Below the pieces are notes generated by a model. The model worked only from the letters and a program-made list of their open reading frames with translations. It searched no databases and was not told the origin of the DNA. DNA of 9,750 nucleotides from Methanobacteriota archaeon (GTDB lineage: Archaea; Thermoplasmatota; Poseidoniia; Poseidoniales; Poseidoniaceae), in NCBI GenBank assembly GCA_002726845.1, contig PBSP01000068.1:1-9750 (forward strand), in the 5' to 3' direction. Position numbers and translations under genes: made by a program. Shown here piece after piece: positions 1-6,623 of this stretch. The first letter of the stretch is position 1, and every line of letters begins with the position of its first letter.

Positions 1-438
1 AGAAAGTACACGTAGATTTCGAATTCGAAATTCGCCCTCCACTCCCTCGTCATGGCACACAACTCGAACGTTTGGAAATTGTTTCAACATTGCTTCTGCA
101 ATCTCTTTTTCGTGTTGGAATAAGGCATCAGGAACCTTCACAAGCAAAACATCGCCTTGAATTTCAAAGGATTGCGGTAGAATTTTCATTACTTCACGTT
201 GTAATTCTGGTGAAAGGTGGTCCCAGTAATGGCGCGTGTGTTTTTCACTGCGTTCAAGTTCCACAAAAGGGAGTCCTTCCCAAGAAGCATCCTCTGAACC
301 AGGGGCTGCTGAATTTAACGGAATTGCGGAATCGTCGTCAACGGGGATTACCCGATATCCGCTACCGTACCATCCTCTGGCTTTGCAAAACTCAATCCAC
401 ATTGTCGTTTGAGGACGCGGTACCCTCAAATGACGCAT
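1..438 (-). CDS. trm5: tRNA (guanine37-N1)-methyltransferase, Trm5-like, N-terminal part (C-terminus beyond left edge)
   Basis: Seen: reading leftward from the ATG at 438-436, an open frame of 146 codons runs to the edge of the window without a stop. Residues 4-40 resemble the small D1 domain of archaeal Trm5. Residues 85-146 resemble the D2/linker region: a 'F-E-I-Q-G-D' strand, then 'LLVKVPDALFQHEKEIAEAM', 'VRVV' and 'VEGEFRIRNLRVL', which line up well by memory with Methanocaldococcus jannaschii Trm5 ('VVGDLVILQISDE', 'VKGEFRVRELEHL'). The SAM-binding Rossmann domain should lie off the left edge. Family knowledge: Trm5 (COG2520) uses SAM to make m1G37 next to the anticodon, which prevents +1 frameshifting; related Taw2/TYW2 enzymes transfer a different group from SAM, so the exact paralogue cannot be settled from this part. 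An in-frame ATG at 453 is an alternative start adding five residues; 438 fits the M. jannaschii N-terminus better. The gene diverges from dphB, another translation-fidelity gene. Confidence 0.84.
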   Translation of the reverse strand, partial: MRHLRVPRPQTTMWIEFCKARGWYGSGYRVIPVDDDSAIPLNSAAPGSEDASWEGLPFVELERSEKHTRHYWDHLSPELQREVMKILPQSFEIQGDVLLVKVPDALFQHEKEIAEAMLKQFPNVRVVCHDEGVEGEFRIRNLRVLS

Positions 439-464
439 AGCCCTCGGAGACATATCGCAAGTAT

Positions 465-469
465 GAGGT
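465..469 (+). promoter_or_regulatory. Shine-Dalgarno-like GAGGT before dphB
   Basis: GAGGT ends six bases before the ATG at 476, a normal spacing for an archaeal ribosome binding site. It favours the ATG at 476 over an in-frame TTG at 470, which would leave no spacing. An anti-SD match by eye only. Confidence 0.5.
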
Positions 470-475
470 TTGAGG

Positions 476-1294
476 ATGACCGAAGGAAATGATACCGGTT
501 TCGCCCTCATAGGAATCGGCCCCGGCAGCGTAGGGGGCATGACACTCGATGCGCTCAACATCGCCAAGAAAGCCGACGTCCGCCTTTACGAAGCCTACAC
601 CGCACTTTGGCCGGATGAGGAGTTGTCTAAACTGGAAGCGGAAGTTGGGCCCATCGAACACATCATGCGGCCTGCAGTAGAACACCCTGAGGTTTTGTTT
701 GAACAGGCGCGAACGCAACTCATTGCCATTCTCGTTGTTGGTGACCCAATGCAAGCGACAACGCATATTGATTTTCAACTCCGAGCTGAAGAGGCAGGAA
801 TACCCGTTGCAGTGGTGCATGGGATTTCCATCACATCGTTAACACCTGGAGCAACCGGTCTGTCCGATTACAAATTTGGGCGGCCCACCACATTGACCTA
901 TCCCTACGGTGATTGGATCGCAACTTCGCCACTCGAAGTAATGCTGCGCAATCAAATGCAGGGCTTGCATACGCTGGTTTTGTTTGATTTGGACCCTACT
1001 GGAGCAGGAACTGGCGGCCAGCGTCCGATGCAACCCAGCGATGCACTGGCCTCCATTGAAGCAATGATGAAAAAATTGGGCGATTCCGAAGTGGGGGTTG
1101 AAATCAAAAATCAGGCTGCAACGCTTCTCGACTCAGACATCGTTCTCTGCTCTGACTTAGGGACCAGCGATGCATACATGAAAACCACAACCATCGGAAA
1201 TCTTAGTACGATAACAGGCGGGAGATTGAATTGCATGGTCTTCTTGGCCGATATGTCGGAGATGGAACAAAAAGCCGTATCCCGATGGAGTTGA
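476..1294 (+). CDS. dphB: Diphthine synthase (diphthamide biosynthesis methyltransferase, Dph5)
   Basis: Cytosolic SAM-dependent methyltransferase that methylates the modified histidine of elongation factor 2 in diphthamide synthesis. Seen: 272 aa against about 265 for archaeal homologues. A glycine-rich first strand (residues 11-17, LIGIGPG) is followed by a helix ending in 'IAKKADVRLYEAYTAL' (29-44). The tetrapyrrole-methylase-superfamily SAM loop is 'VVGDPMQATTH' (87-97). 'HGISITSLTPGATGL' (115-129), 'YKFGRPTTLTYPYGDWIATS' (132-151) and 'GLHTLVLFDLD' (163-173) all match Dph5 signatures. The C-terminal third is divergent: the usual 'PGxLHxxEAEYL' end is only weakly echoed by 'VFLADMSEMEQKAV' (255-268). 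Start chosen at the ATG with GAGGT upstream. Its TGA lies four bases before the next gene, so the two are probably cotranscribed. Dph5 occurs in archaea and eukaryotes, not in bacteria, which is strong evidence that this is archaeal DNA. Confidence 0.93.
   Translation: MTEGNDTGFALIGIGPGSVGGMTLDALNIAKKADVRLYEAYTALWPDEELSKLEAEVGPIEHIMRPAVEHPEVLFEQARTQLIAILVVGDPMQATTHIDFQLRAEEAGIPVAVVHGISITSLTPGATGLSDYKFGRPTTLTYPYGDWIATSPLEVMLRNQMQGLHTLVLFDLDPTGAGTGGQRPMQPSDALASIEAMMKKLGDSEVGVEIKNQAATLLDSDIVLCSDLGTSDAYMKTTTIGNLSTITGGRLNCMVFLADMSEMEQKAVSRWS
1287..1290 (+). promoter_or_regulatory. Shine-Dalgarno-like GGAG before the symporter gene
   Basis: GGAG lies inside the last codons of dphB, eight bases before the ATG at 1299. 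This fits translation of the symporter from a dphB-symporter transcript. By eye only. Confidence 0.42.
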
Positions 1295-1298
1295 TCGA

Positions 1299-3953
1299 AT
1301 GAGTGAAGGAATTGATGCCGAGTTGTTGGACGACAATTCTCCATCGTTTCTTTCTCCACTTACCCATTTCAAACTTCGAATGATTTCTTTAGATTGGGTG
1401 AAAGAATTCTCGGTAAGAAAGTTGGTGTATTCCGCATCCGTTCTTTACCTTGTGTGGGTGTTTGCCAAGCACGGGGTCAAAACCTTGCTCATTACGGAGA
1501 AATACATACCAGTTGCAGAGGTTATTTTCCCATCTGGGTGGGGTCCTGCTGTTTTGGTTCTGGTAGGTATCGTTGATCTTACCGTTGCTTGCTTACTGCT
1601 GTTCCGCAATCAGCCTTGGGTACTTCTCTACGCAGGAATGTATCCATTCATACCGCTCACGCTTACCTACGTCGAGACCGGGGAGTTGGAGATGTTTGGG
1701 AAATTGCAAATTCTGGCACTTGCCCATTTGGCTCTGTTTACTGCACCGGCTAAGGAGAGTTTTTACAATGCAATCCAAAACAACCCCGCATACACGCCAG
1801 TAAAAATCATTACTGCAGCAAGTGTTACTGTTTTGGGGCCTCCTGCAATGGTTGGCATGGTCTACGCACTTCCTGATGCAACAAACTTCGGTGTTTTGAT
1901 TTCGTTTCTCGTTTTCCTCGGATTTTTTGCTGCTGTTGGTCTTGCGAGCATGTTTGTGAAAACGGACACAACCGACGATTATTTGGTCGCTGGAAGAGGA
2001 ATGCACCCTGCTCTAGCCGCACTCTCTGCGGTGAGTACCTGGAACTCCGGTTACATGTTCATCGGATTTATTGGCTTCATCTACCTTATGGGCTATTCAG
2101 CAATCTGGATTGGCCTCATATCTACAATAGGGCAGTTGGTTGCTTGGGCTTGGTTGTACAAATTCATCCAAACCGAAGGAAACAATCGGAACGTGCGCTC
2201 ACTCTCTTCACTGGTTGCTGAAAAAGCGGGTGCTCCAGAGGCAAAGCTTGCAGCAATCCTTTCTGTCTTTTTCCTGGCGATTTATGCGGCTGCTCAATTG
2301 ACTGCCGGAGGAAAAGCACTCTTTGTCATGCTAAACTGGCCAGAACTGGTTGGCATCCTCATTGGATTCGTGCTCGTCGTCGCCTACTGTTATGCCGGTG
2401 GCATTCGAGCCTCTATTTGGACAGATGCTGCGCAATCGTGCGTAATGATTCTCGGATCGGTTATTCTGTGCTGGGTTGCACTTGGCGAGGTTGGAGGATT
2501 CTCCGGAATGCAAAGTGATCTGAAGTCGCAAAATCCAGCACTCGTCAATTTCCTGCCTGCCGATATTTCGCTGGGCATTTCACTGTACATGCTCGCCTTC
2601 TTTTTGGGAGGACTGGGTGTCGCTGGGCAACCTCAAGTGGTTTCTCGGGTTATGACGTTGAAAACGGACAAAGATCGCAAGCAAGCGATGGTTTGGTTCT
2701 TTGTCTGGCAAACCCCTTTTATCGCCTTGATGTTCTTTGCTGGTCTTGCCAGTCGTGTGCTGTTCACCGACGGAAACTTCGACGCCGAATTGGGTCTTCC
2801 AGTTCTGGCAATGGATACACTACCTGCACTCGGTGCAGGGATGATTCTCGCGTCCATCTTTGCAGCGACCATGTCTACCGCAGACAGTCAAGTGCTTGCC
2901 TGCACGGCTGCAATCACCGACGACATCAAACCGGAATGGCGAGAGGATCACAAAACCACAAAGAAGGTCACGCTTTACGTTGCTGCAGCTGCAACCCTCA
3001 TTTCAATTGCAGGCCTCTACGTTCCTGGCGGCGACTCGGTGTTTACGCTCGTCGTGTTGGCCGTCTACGGGCTTGGCGGTACCTTCGTACCTCTCCTCAT
3101 CATTCGTTGGGCAGGATACAAGCCGGACACATATCATTCCATCGTGATGATGATATCAGCGTTTTCTGGAGTCATTGTTTGGACCTTAACTGGATTGGCC
3201 GAAGATGTGTTTCCGTCCGTTCCGGGTGTCGGCGCAGCATTCGTTGCGCACTTCTTGATGTGCGCCTTCCGCAACGACTCTGACTCTGCTGCACTTGGAA
3301 GATACTCAACCCACCCCTCCCTAGGAAAAAAGCAGGTCGCCGGATTTGGCATCGCGTTGCTCATGTTAGCAGGCGGGGCTGAAGTTGCCTACGCATTGAA
3401 TGCGCCAGACAGCTCAGAAAGCGATTCACCCGATGTTGTAGGCACTTATCAGGTGGAAGGATCCTATGAGTATAACCGAATTGCATCAGGAACTGAACTG
3501 ATGCAGGATGGTGAGCAGGTCATGGTTAGCGGGGCTCCAGATGCAATTGACTTTGATGCGCGCAACATCATCGGTTTTGCCTTTAACATCGCTCATGTTG
3601 ACAACGAGCAAGCCTGCGATCCGCTGGCGACGACCGAAGATGATGAGGTTGGTATAAACGGAGGTATCGACGACCAATTTGTCACAAACAGCAGTACTGG
3701 AGCGTTGATGAGTACTGAAATATTCTGGGTCGATACTTCGATTCTTGGAAGCACAATAGAAGACTCAAGAGCCAGTATTAACAACACGCTGGCGGGTGGT
3801 GAAATCGGTAATGGAGCGTACGAGTTTGAAATAAATCTGTACGTGAACAGCGGCAATGGATTAATTTGCTCAAACGGTGATAATGATGAGTCCATTGATT
3901 GGAGCATTGATCTGATTGAGCTCAAGCACACACTTACTGAAGTTAAATCGTAA
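1299..3953 (+). CDS. Sodium:solute symporter (SSS/PutP-like) with extra N-terminal membrane module and acidic C-terminal domain
   Basis: Integral membrane protein, 884 aa; typical SSS members are about 450-650 aa. Seen: a short hydrophilic start, then a membrane module at about 40-190 with segments near 42-57, 83-103, 107-124, 134-149 and 168-190. Its pattern vaguely resembles DoxX-like four-helix proteins (tentative). The SSS core begins at the segment 195-219, followed by 'DDYLVAGRG' (226-234), 'SAVSTWNSGYMFIGFIGF' (243-260), 'GGIRASIWTDAAQS' (367-380), 'GQPQVVSRVM' (443-452) and 'MSTADSQ' (525-531). S526/T527 align with PutP S340/T341 of the Na2 site; the position of PutP D55 appears to be W248. 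After a last hydrophobic segment (about 681-700) comes a 184-residue soluble tail with 35 D/E, 5 K/R and two cysteines (C773, C857), presumably outside the cell. It likely drives solute uptake with Na+; the substrate cannot be named. It follows dphB by four bases, and its last 11 bases overlap the convergent PqqB-like gene. Confidence 0.92.
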   Translation: MSEGIDAELLDDNSPSFLSPLTHFKLRMISLDWVKEFSVRKLVYSASVLYLVWVFAKHGVKTLLITEKYIPVAEVIFPSGWGPAVLVLVGIVDLTVACLLLFRNQPWVLLYAGMYPFIPLTLTYVETGELEMFGKLQILALAHLALFTAPAKESFYNAIQNNPAYTPVKIITAASVTVLGPPAMVGMVYALPDATNFGVLISFLVFLGFFAAVGLASMFVKTDTTDDYLVAGRGMHPALAALSAVSTWNSGYMFIGFIGFIYLMGYSAIWIGLISTIGQLVAWAWLYKFIQTEGNNRNVRSLSSLVAEKAGAPEAKLAAILSVFFLAIYAAAQLTAGGKALFVMLNWPELVGILIGFVLVVAYCYAGGIRASIWTDAAQSCVMILGSVILCWVALGEVGGFSGMQSDLKSQNPALVNFLPADISLGISLYMLAFFLGGLGVAGQPQVVSRVMTLKTDKDRKQAMVWFFVWQTPFIALMFFAGLASRVLFTDGNFDAELGLPVLAMDTLPALGAGMILASIFAATMSTADSQVLACTAAITDDIKPEWREDHKTTKKVTLYVAAAATLISIAGLYVPGGDSVFTLVVLAVYGLGGTFVPLLIIRWAGYKPDTYHSIVMMISAFSGVIVWTLTGLAEDVFPSVPGVGAAFVAHFLMCAFRNDSDSAALGRYSTHPSLGKKQVAGFGIALLMLAGGAEVAYALNAPDSSESDSPDVVGTYQVEGSYEYNRIASGTELMQDGEQVMVSGAPDAIDFDARNIIGFAFNIAHVDNEQACDPLATTEDDEVGINGGIDDQFVTNSSTGALMSTEIFWVDTSILGSTIEDSRASINNTLAGGEIGNGAYEFEINLYVNSGNGLICSNGDNDESIDWSIDLIELKHTLTEVKS

Positions 3954-4782
3954 ACTTCTGAGCTTCTCTTGCAACCTTCCACCCGGCTTCGATAACCGTT
4001 TGATGCTCCTGACTAGCTTCATTGTGCAATGGGTTGGTGTGATTGAGATGAGTAAAATAAATCTCTGGATCGGAGTCTTGTCGGACTCCTAGACGTGCTA
4101 AGGATTCCTGAACGGTCGGGTGCGGTACTTCTTTCATGTCTCGTTTCATCAGTTCATCACCTGACCAAAACGTTGCGTCAAGGAAGGCCAAATCAACTTC
4201 AAACTTCTTCAAGAATTCCCGAATTGATGAACAATCATGCGCAGCCAGCGTTTCATCCCATGAGTCGTGATCGGTCATGAACAAAACCGATTTTCGTTTT
4301 CCACGTAGGATAAGAGCATGTACATCGGAAAGTTCTGCTCGATGAGGGACTGGTATGAATTCAACAATCAAGTTGTCAAATTCGATACGGGGGAACGTAC
4401 CAAATTTGAACACACCTTGTTGGAGGAGTTGATTCCATGCAGGAGTTGATCGAATCAGGTTTTGCATCGACGGACTGCAGTGAAGCTGAATGTTTTGAGA
4501 AGACATAGTTTCTCGGCCGAACAAACCCATTCCATCGACATGGCCAAGATGTGCATGGGTTATGAACAAGTGATCGATTTCAGAAACCCCGAAAATGCGG
4601 AGTTGGCGACCAAGGTCTCGCGTTGCTTCGAACAAGATGGTTTTTCCTTCATCGGTTTTGATACCCAAAGAAACCGGACTTCTGATATCCTCTGAGTTGA
4701 GGTCCCTGCAGCACAACCTGACACATCCCGGTTGGGGGCGTCCCCCGTCTTGGGCAATACCGAGTACCGTCACGACGGCCAT
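3943..4782 (-). CDS. PqqB-like metallo-beta-lactamase-fold hydrolase
   Basis: Soluble 279-aa protein of the metallo-beta-lactamase superfamily, PqqB branch. Seen: the start 'VTVLGIAQDGGRPQPGC' (4-20) with further cysteines at 24-25 is typical of PqqB-type proteins. The metal-site region reads 'THAHLGHVDGMGLFGRETM' (75-93), in which the usual HxHxDH is HxHxGH. Later come 'VPHRAE' (145-150), 'FMTDHDSW' (168-175), 'DLAFLDATFWSGDEL' (197-211), 'HPTV' (221-224) and 'HLNHTNPLHNEAS' (245-257), the last close to the PqqB 'HxNxTNP' end motif. Family knowledge: PqqB takes part in pyrroloquinoline quinone synthesis, but many PqqB-like proteins occur without other pqq genes and their substrates are unknown. 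No pqqA, C, D or E is seen here, so I infer an unassigned metallohydrolase rather than PQQ synthesis. The ATG at 4782 gives the canonical N-terminus; no close Shine-Dalgarno is seen, and a TATA-like element about 33 bases upstream would give a near-leaderless transcript. Its end overlaps the symporter gene. Confidence 0.86.
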   Translation of the reverse strand: MAVVTVLGIAQDGGRPQPGCVRLCCRDLNSEDIRSPVSLGIKTDEGKTILFEATRDLGRQLRIFGVSEIDHLFITHAHLGHVDGMGLFGRETMSSQNIQLHCSPSMQNLIRSTPAWNQLLQQGVFKFGTFPRIEFDNLIVEFIPVPHRAELSDVHALILRGKRKSVLFMTDHDSWDETLAAHDCSSIREFLKKFEVDLAFLDATFWSGDELMKRDMKEVPHPTVQESLARLGVRQDSDPEIYFTHLNHTNPLHNEASQEHQTVIEAGWKVAREAQKFTI

Positions 4783-4810
4783 GAAGAGAGGAAGGGCTCC
4801 TGCATCATAG

Positions 4811-4823
4811 ACATATTTGGGGG
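4811..4823 (-). promoter_or_regulatory. Possible BRE/TATA element for the PqqB-like gene
   Basis: On the minus strand a C-rich stretch leads into CAAATATGT, about 33 bases before the ATG at 4782. This is the position of an archaeal TATA box for a transcript with a very short leader. The match is to a loose consensus, by eye. Confidence 0.35.
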
Positions 4824-4825
4824 GA

Positions 4826-4844
4826 AGACCTCAAGCGAGACCTC
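4826..4844. repeat. Tandem 7-base direct repeat in a divergent spacer
   Basis: AGACCTC occurs perfectly at 4826-4832 and 4838-4844 on the plus strand (GAGGTCT on the minus strand), with a 12-base period. It lies just upstream of the possible TATA element of the PqqB-like gene and about 25-43 bases before the start of the opposite gene at 4869. It could be a regulator binding site serving one or both genes, or chance. Confidence 0.35.
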
Positions 4845-4868
4845 GGGTTGGAGGGGAATGACGGGCTT

Positions 4869-6623
4869 ATGGCACGACCTGCACAAGTATCCTTCCCTGG
4901 CCAAAAACAGAGGATGCGTATGCGTGGAACAAAACACGCGAATGATGCCACAGCTAAGCGAATTCGACGTCAGTTGCGTCACCTCCTTGACGATCCAAAG
5001 GCATATCTTCCAACGATGGTGTGGAAAGGAAGGCTTAGTTGGGGGCGCCGAGATCCTGTCACCAAAACCTTGCAAGATTTGAATAAAATCGTTGCAAAAA
5101 AAGACGATGTAAAGTGGCTTTCAAAGCGAATGCTAGCCAAGCGTGGAGATCCGGTTGGTAAAGCGTTTGCAGGGTCTTTGCATGCAGCGCACGATGAGGA
5201 GATTTCCCTCGTTGGTAATTTCAAATCTCCAAATTTTGGGTCGGGTTCGTTTATTCGTCGCGGCGATGGAAAGCAGGGATATCTGGCTGGATTGCAGAAC
5301 CACCAGAATCTTACATTGCGAATGCTGCCTTGGGAAGAACACGCTCGAAAAGGCATGTATTTTTTCTCATGGGATGGTGGCTTTGTCTGCACTGGACCGA
5401 ACCCTACGCCTCCTGAAGGCTGGTTGGAAAACGTGCTTGAACGCTCTCGGTTTGATTTTAGACACGAGAACATTGACGGAGTAGATGTGCATGTTGCTGG
5501 TGAAATCCGGGCGGAAGACGTCCTCAACAGTGCTCCTTCAAATCAAGGCTGGGTCCGATTAATGTTCAAACATGGACCCATCGTTGGTATTGATTTGCAA
5601 TCGCTCAAAGCGACGAAAGAAAAACAGAGCGCATTCGTTCACCACCTTGCTCTTTCAATGCTACCGCCTCTACTGACCTCAATTGTCGATATCGACGCCA
5701 TGTGGGTCCCCAATGGATGGGATGCAAACGAAAGTCTTCCGCAGGGAGCAGTAGATGGATTAAACAAAATCATGACCGGGTGGCATGGATTAACAATACC
5801 GGAAGGAAATTTGACCGGTGCATGCAAGCGAGCTGTTCTTGACTCCCTTGATCACGGCTTATTGATAGGTGCATCTTGGACCGAGGGGAATTCAATCGAT
5901 GAAATCCTCACTTTGTTGCAGGATGTAACCGGAAGTGAAGACGAAAAGCAGTTGGCCGCCGGTGTGCTCCTCGACGCACTGCATACAAGACATGAAGGAA
6001 TCCGGATTGATTCACGGGGAGGAATTCAAGAGGTTGAAAGCCAGATTGTGGAAGTCATGGAAGGCGCAAGTCTAACCGATGCAGTCAATGCACTTTGGTT
6101 GGATCACGGTCGAGCCGGACTTGAATTCATCGGTATTGAAGGTGAAGAAGCACAAATCATTTGGGAACAACAATCCAAGAAACCCAAACCCCTCAAAACA
6201 TTCCTCAAAGGTTTGGGTTCATCGCGAAAGAAAGCCCAACAAAAAGCCAAATTTCCTTACCGCATTGGCGCCCTCACGGGTGCTGTCGGAGCGATTTACG
6301 ATCTTATCTTAACGGGATTAATCGAAGGGCCTGGAATTGCGGAACGTCAAGCAACCTCACGCCATGATGATATCGATCAAGCTGCTGCAAGTTGGGCTTG
6401 GTTGCGAGCAGCAAATCGTTCAACTGGGCAAGAGTGGCACTTTGAATCCCTGGCTCGCGACAGAGGGGGTGCGTGGATGGAAGCGACTATGAAACTGCTC
6501 GATGCAGGAACAAATCTTCTCAACTCCGAGTCAGCAACGAATACAGAATTTGTTGAAGCACTGAAATCACTGCACAAATCAACAGGACAGCAAGAGCCGT
6601 TGCCCAATCACGACAACGCTTGA
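4869..6623 (+). CDS. Unrecognised 584-aa protein
   Basis: I do not recognise a family. Seen: a long open frame with coding-like composition, no signal peptide and no convincing membrane helix, so probably cytosolic. The first ~40 residues are rich in arginine and lysine, with 'KRIRRQLRHLLDD' at 30-42. The central part (about 110-280) has a mixed alpha/beta look, with 'FFSWDGGFVCTGPNP' (165-179) and 'GWVRLMFKHGPIVGIDLQ' (227-244). The segment 280-420 looks mostly helical. A second basic stretch, 'KKPKPLKTFLKGLGSSRKK' (437-455), precedes a helical C-terminal region with 'HDDIDQAAASWAWLRAANRS' (499-518). The basic segments could suggest nucleic acid or ribosome binding, but no motif proves this. 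Start: the ATG at 4869 has GGAGGGG 12 bases upstream; an in-frame TTG at 4848 and an ATG at 4914 are alternatives. It diverges from the PqqB-like gene, and its last 16 bases overlap the convergent transsulfuration gene. Confidence 0.82.
   Translation: MARPAQVSFPGQKQRMRMRGTKHANDATAKRIRRQLRHLLDDPKAYLPTMVWKGRLSWGRRDPVTKTLQDLNKIVAKKDDVKWLSKRMLAKRGDPVGKAFAGSLHAAHDEEISLVGNFKSPNFGSGSFIRRGDGKQGYLAGLQNHQNLTLRMLPWEEHARKGMYFFSWDGGFVCTGPNPTPPEGWLENVLERSRFDFRHENIDGVDVHVAGEIRAEDVLNSAPSNQGWVRLMFKHGPIVGIDLQSLKATKEKQSAFVHHLALSMLPPLLTSIVDIDAMWVPNGWDANESLPQGAVDGLNKIMTGWHGLTIPEGNLTGACKRAVLDSLDHGLLIGASWTEGNSIDEILTLLQDVTGSEDEKQLAAGVLLDALHTRHEGIRIDSRGGIQEVESQIVEVMEGASLTDAVNALWLDHGRAGLEFIGIEGEEAQIIWEQQSKKPKPLKTFLKGLGSSRKKAQQKAKFPYRIGALTGAVGAIYDLILTGLIEGPGIAERQATSRHDDIDQAAASWAWLRAANRSTGQEWHFESLARDRGGAWMEATMKLLDAGTNLLNSESATNTEFVEALKSLHKSTGQQEPLPNHDNA

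Noticed and set aside
16..31. Perfect 16-base palindrome ATTTCGAATTCGAAAT
   Set aside because: It lies inside the trm5 coding frame and arises from two nearby CGA arginine codons flanked by A/T-rich codons. A binding site there is not supported by anything else.
392..820. 142-codon open frame on the minus strand across the trm5-dphB junction
   Set aside because: It is antisense to well-supported dphB codons and overlaps trm5 in another frame; its translation has no recognisable family features.
2693..3283. 196-codon open frame inside the symporter gene
   Set aside because: It is an out-of-frame shadow on the same strand; the translation is arginine/cysteine/histidine-rich, as expected of a frame-shifted reading.
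4979..5527. 182-codon open frame on the minus strand inside the unrecognised gene
   Set aside because: Composition (proline, serine and arginine rich) is that of an antisense shadow, while the plus frame is open for more than 1.7 kb and ends in a natural convergent overlap.
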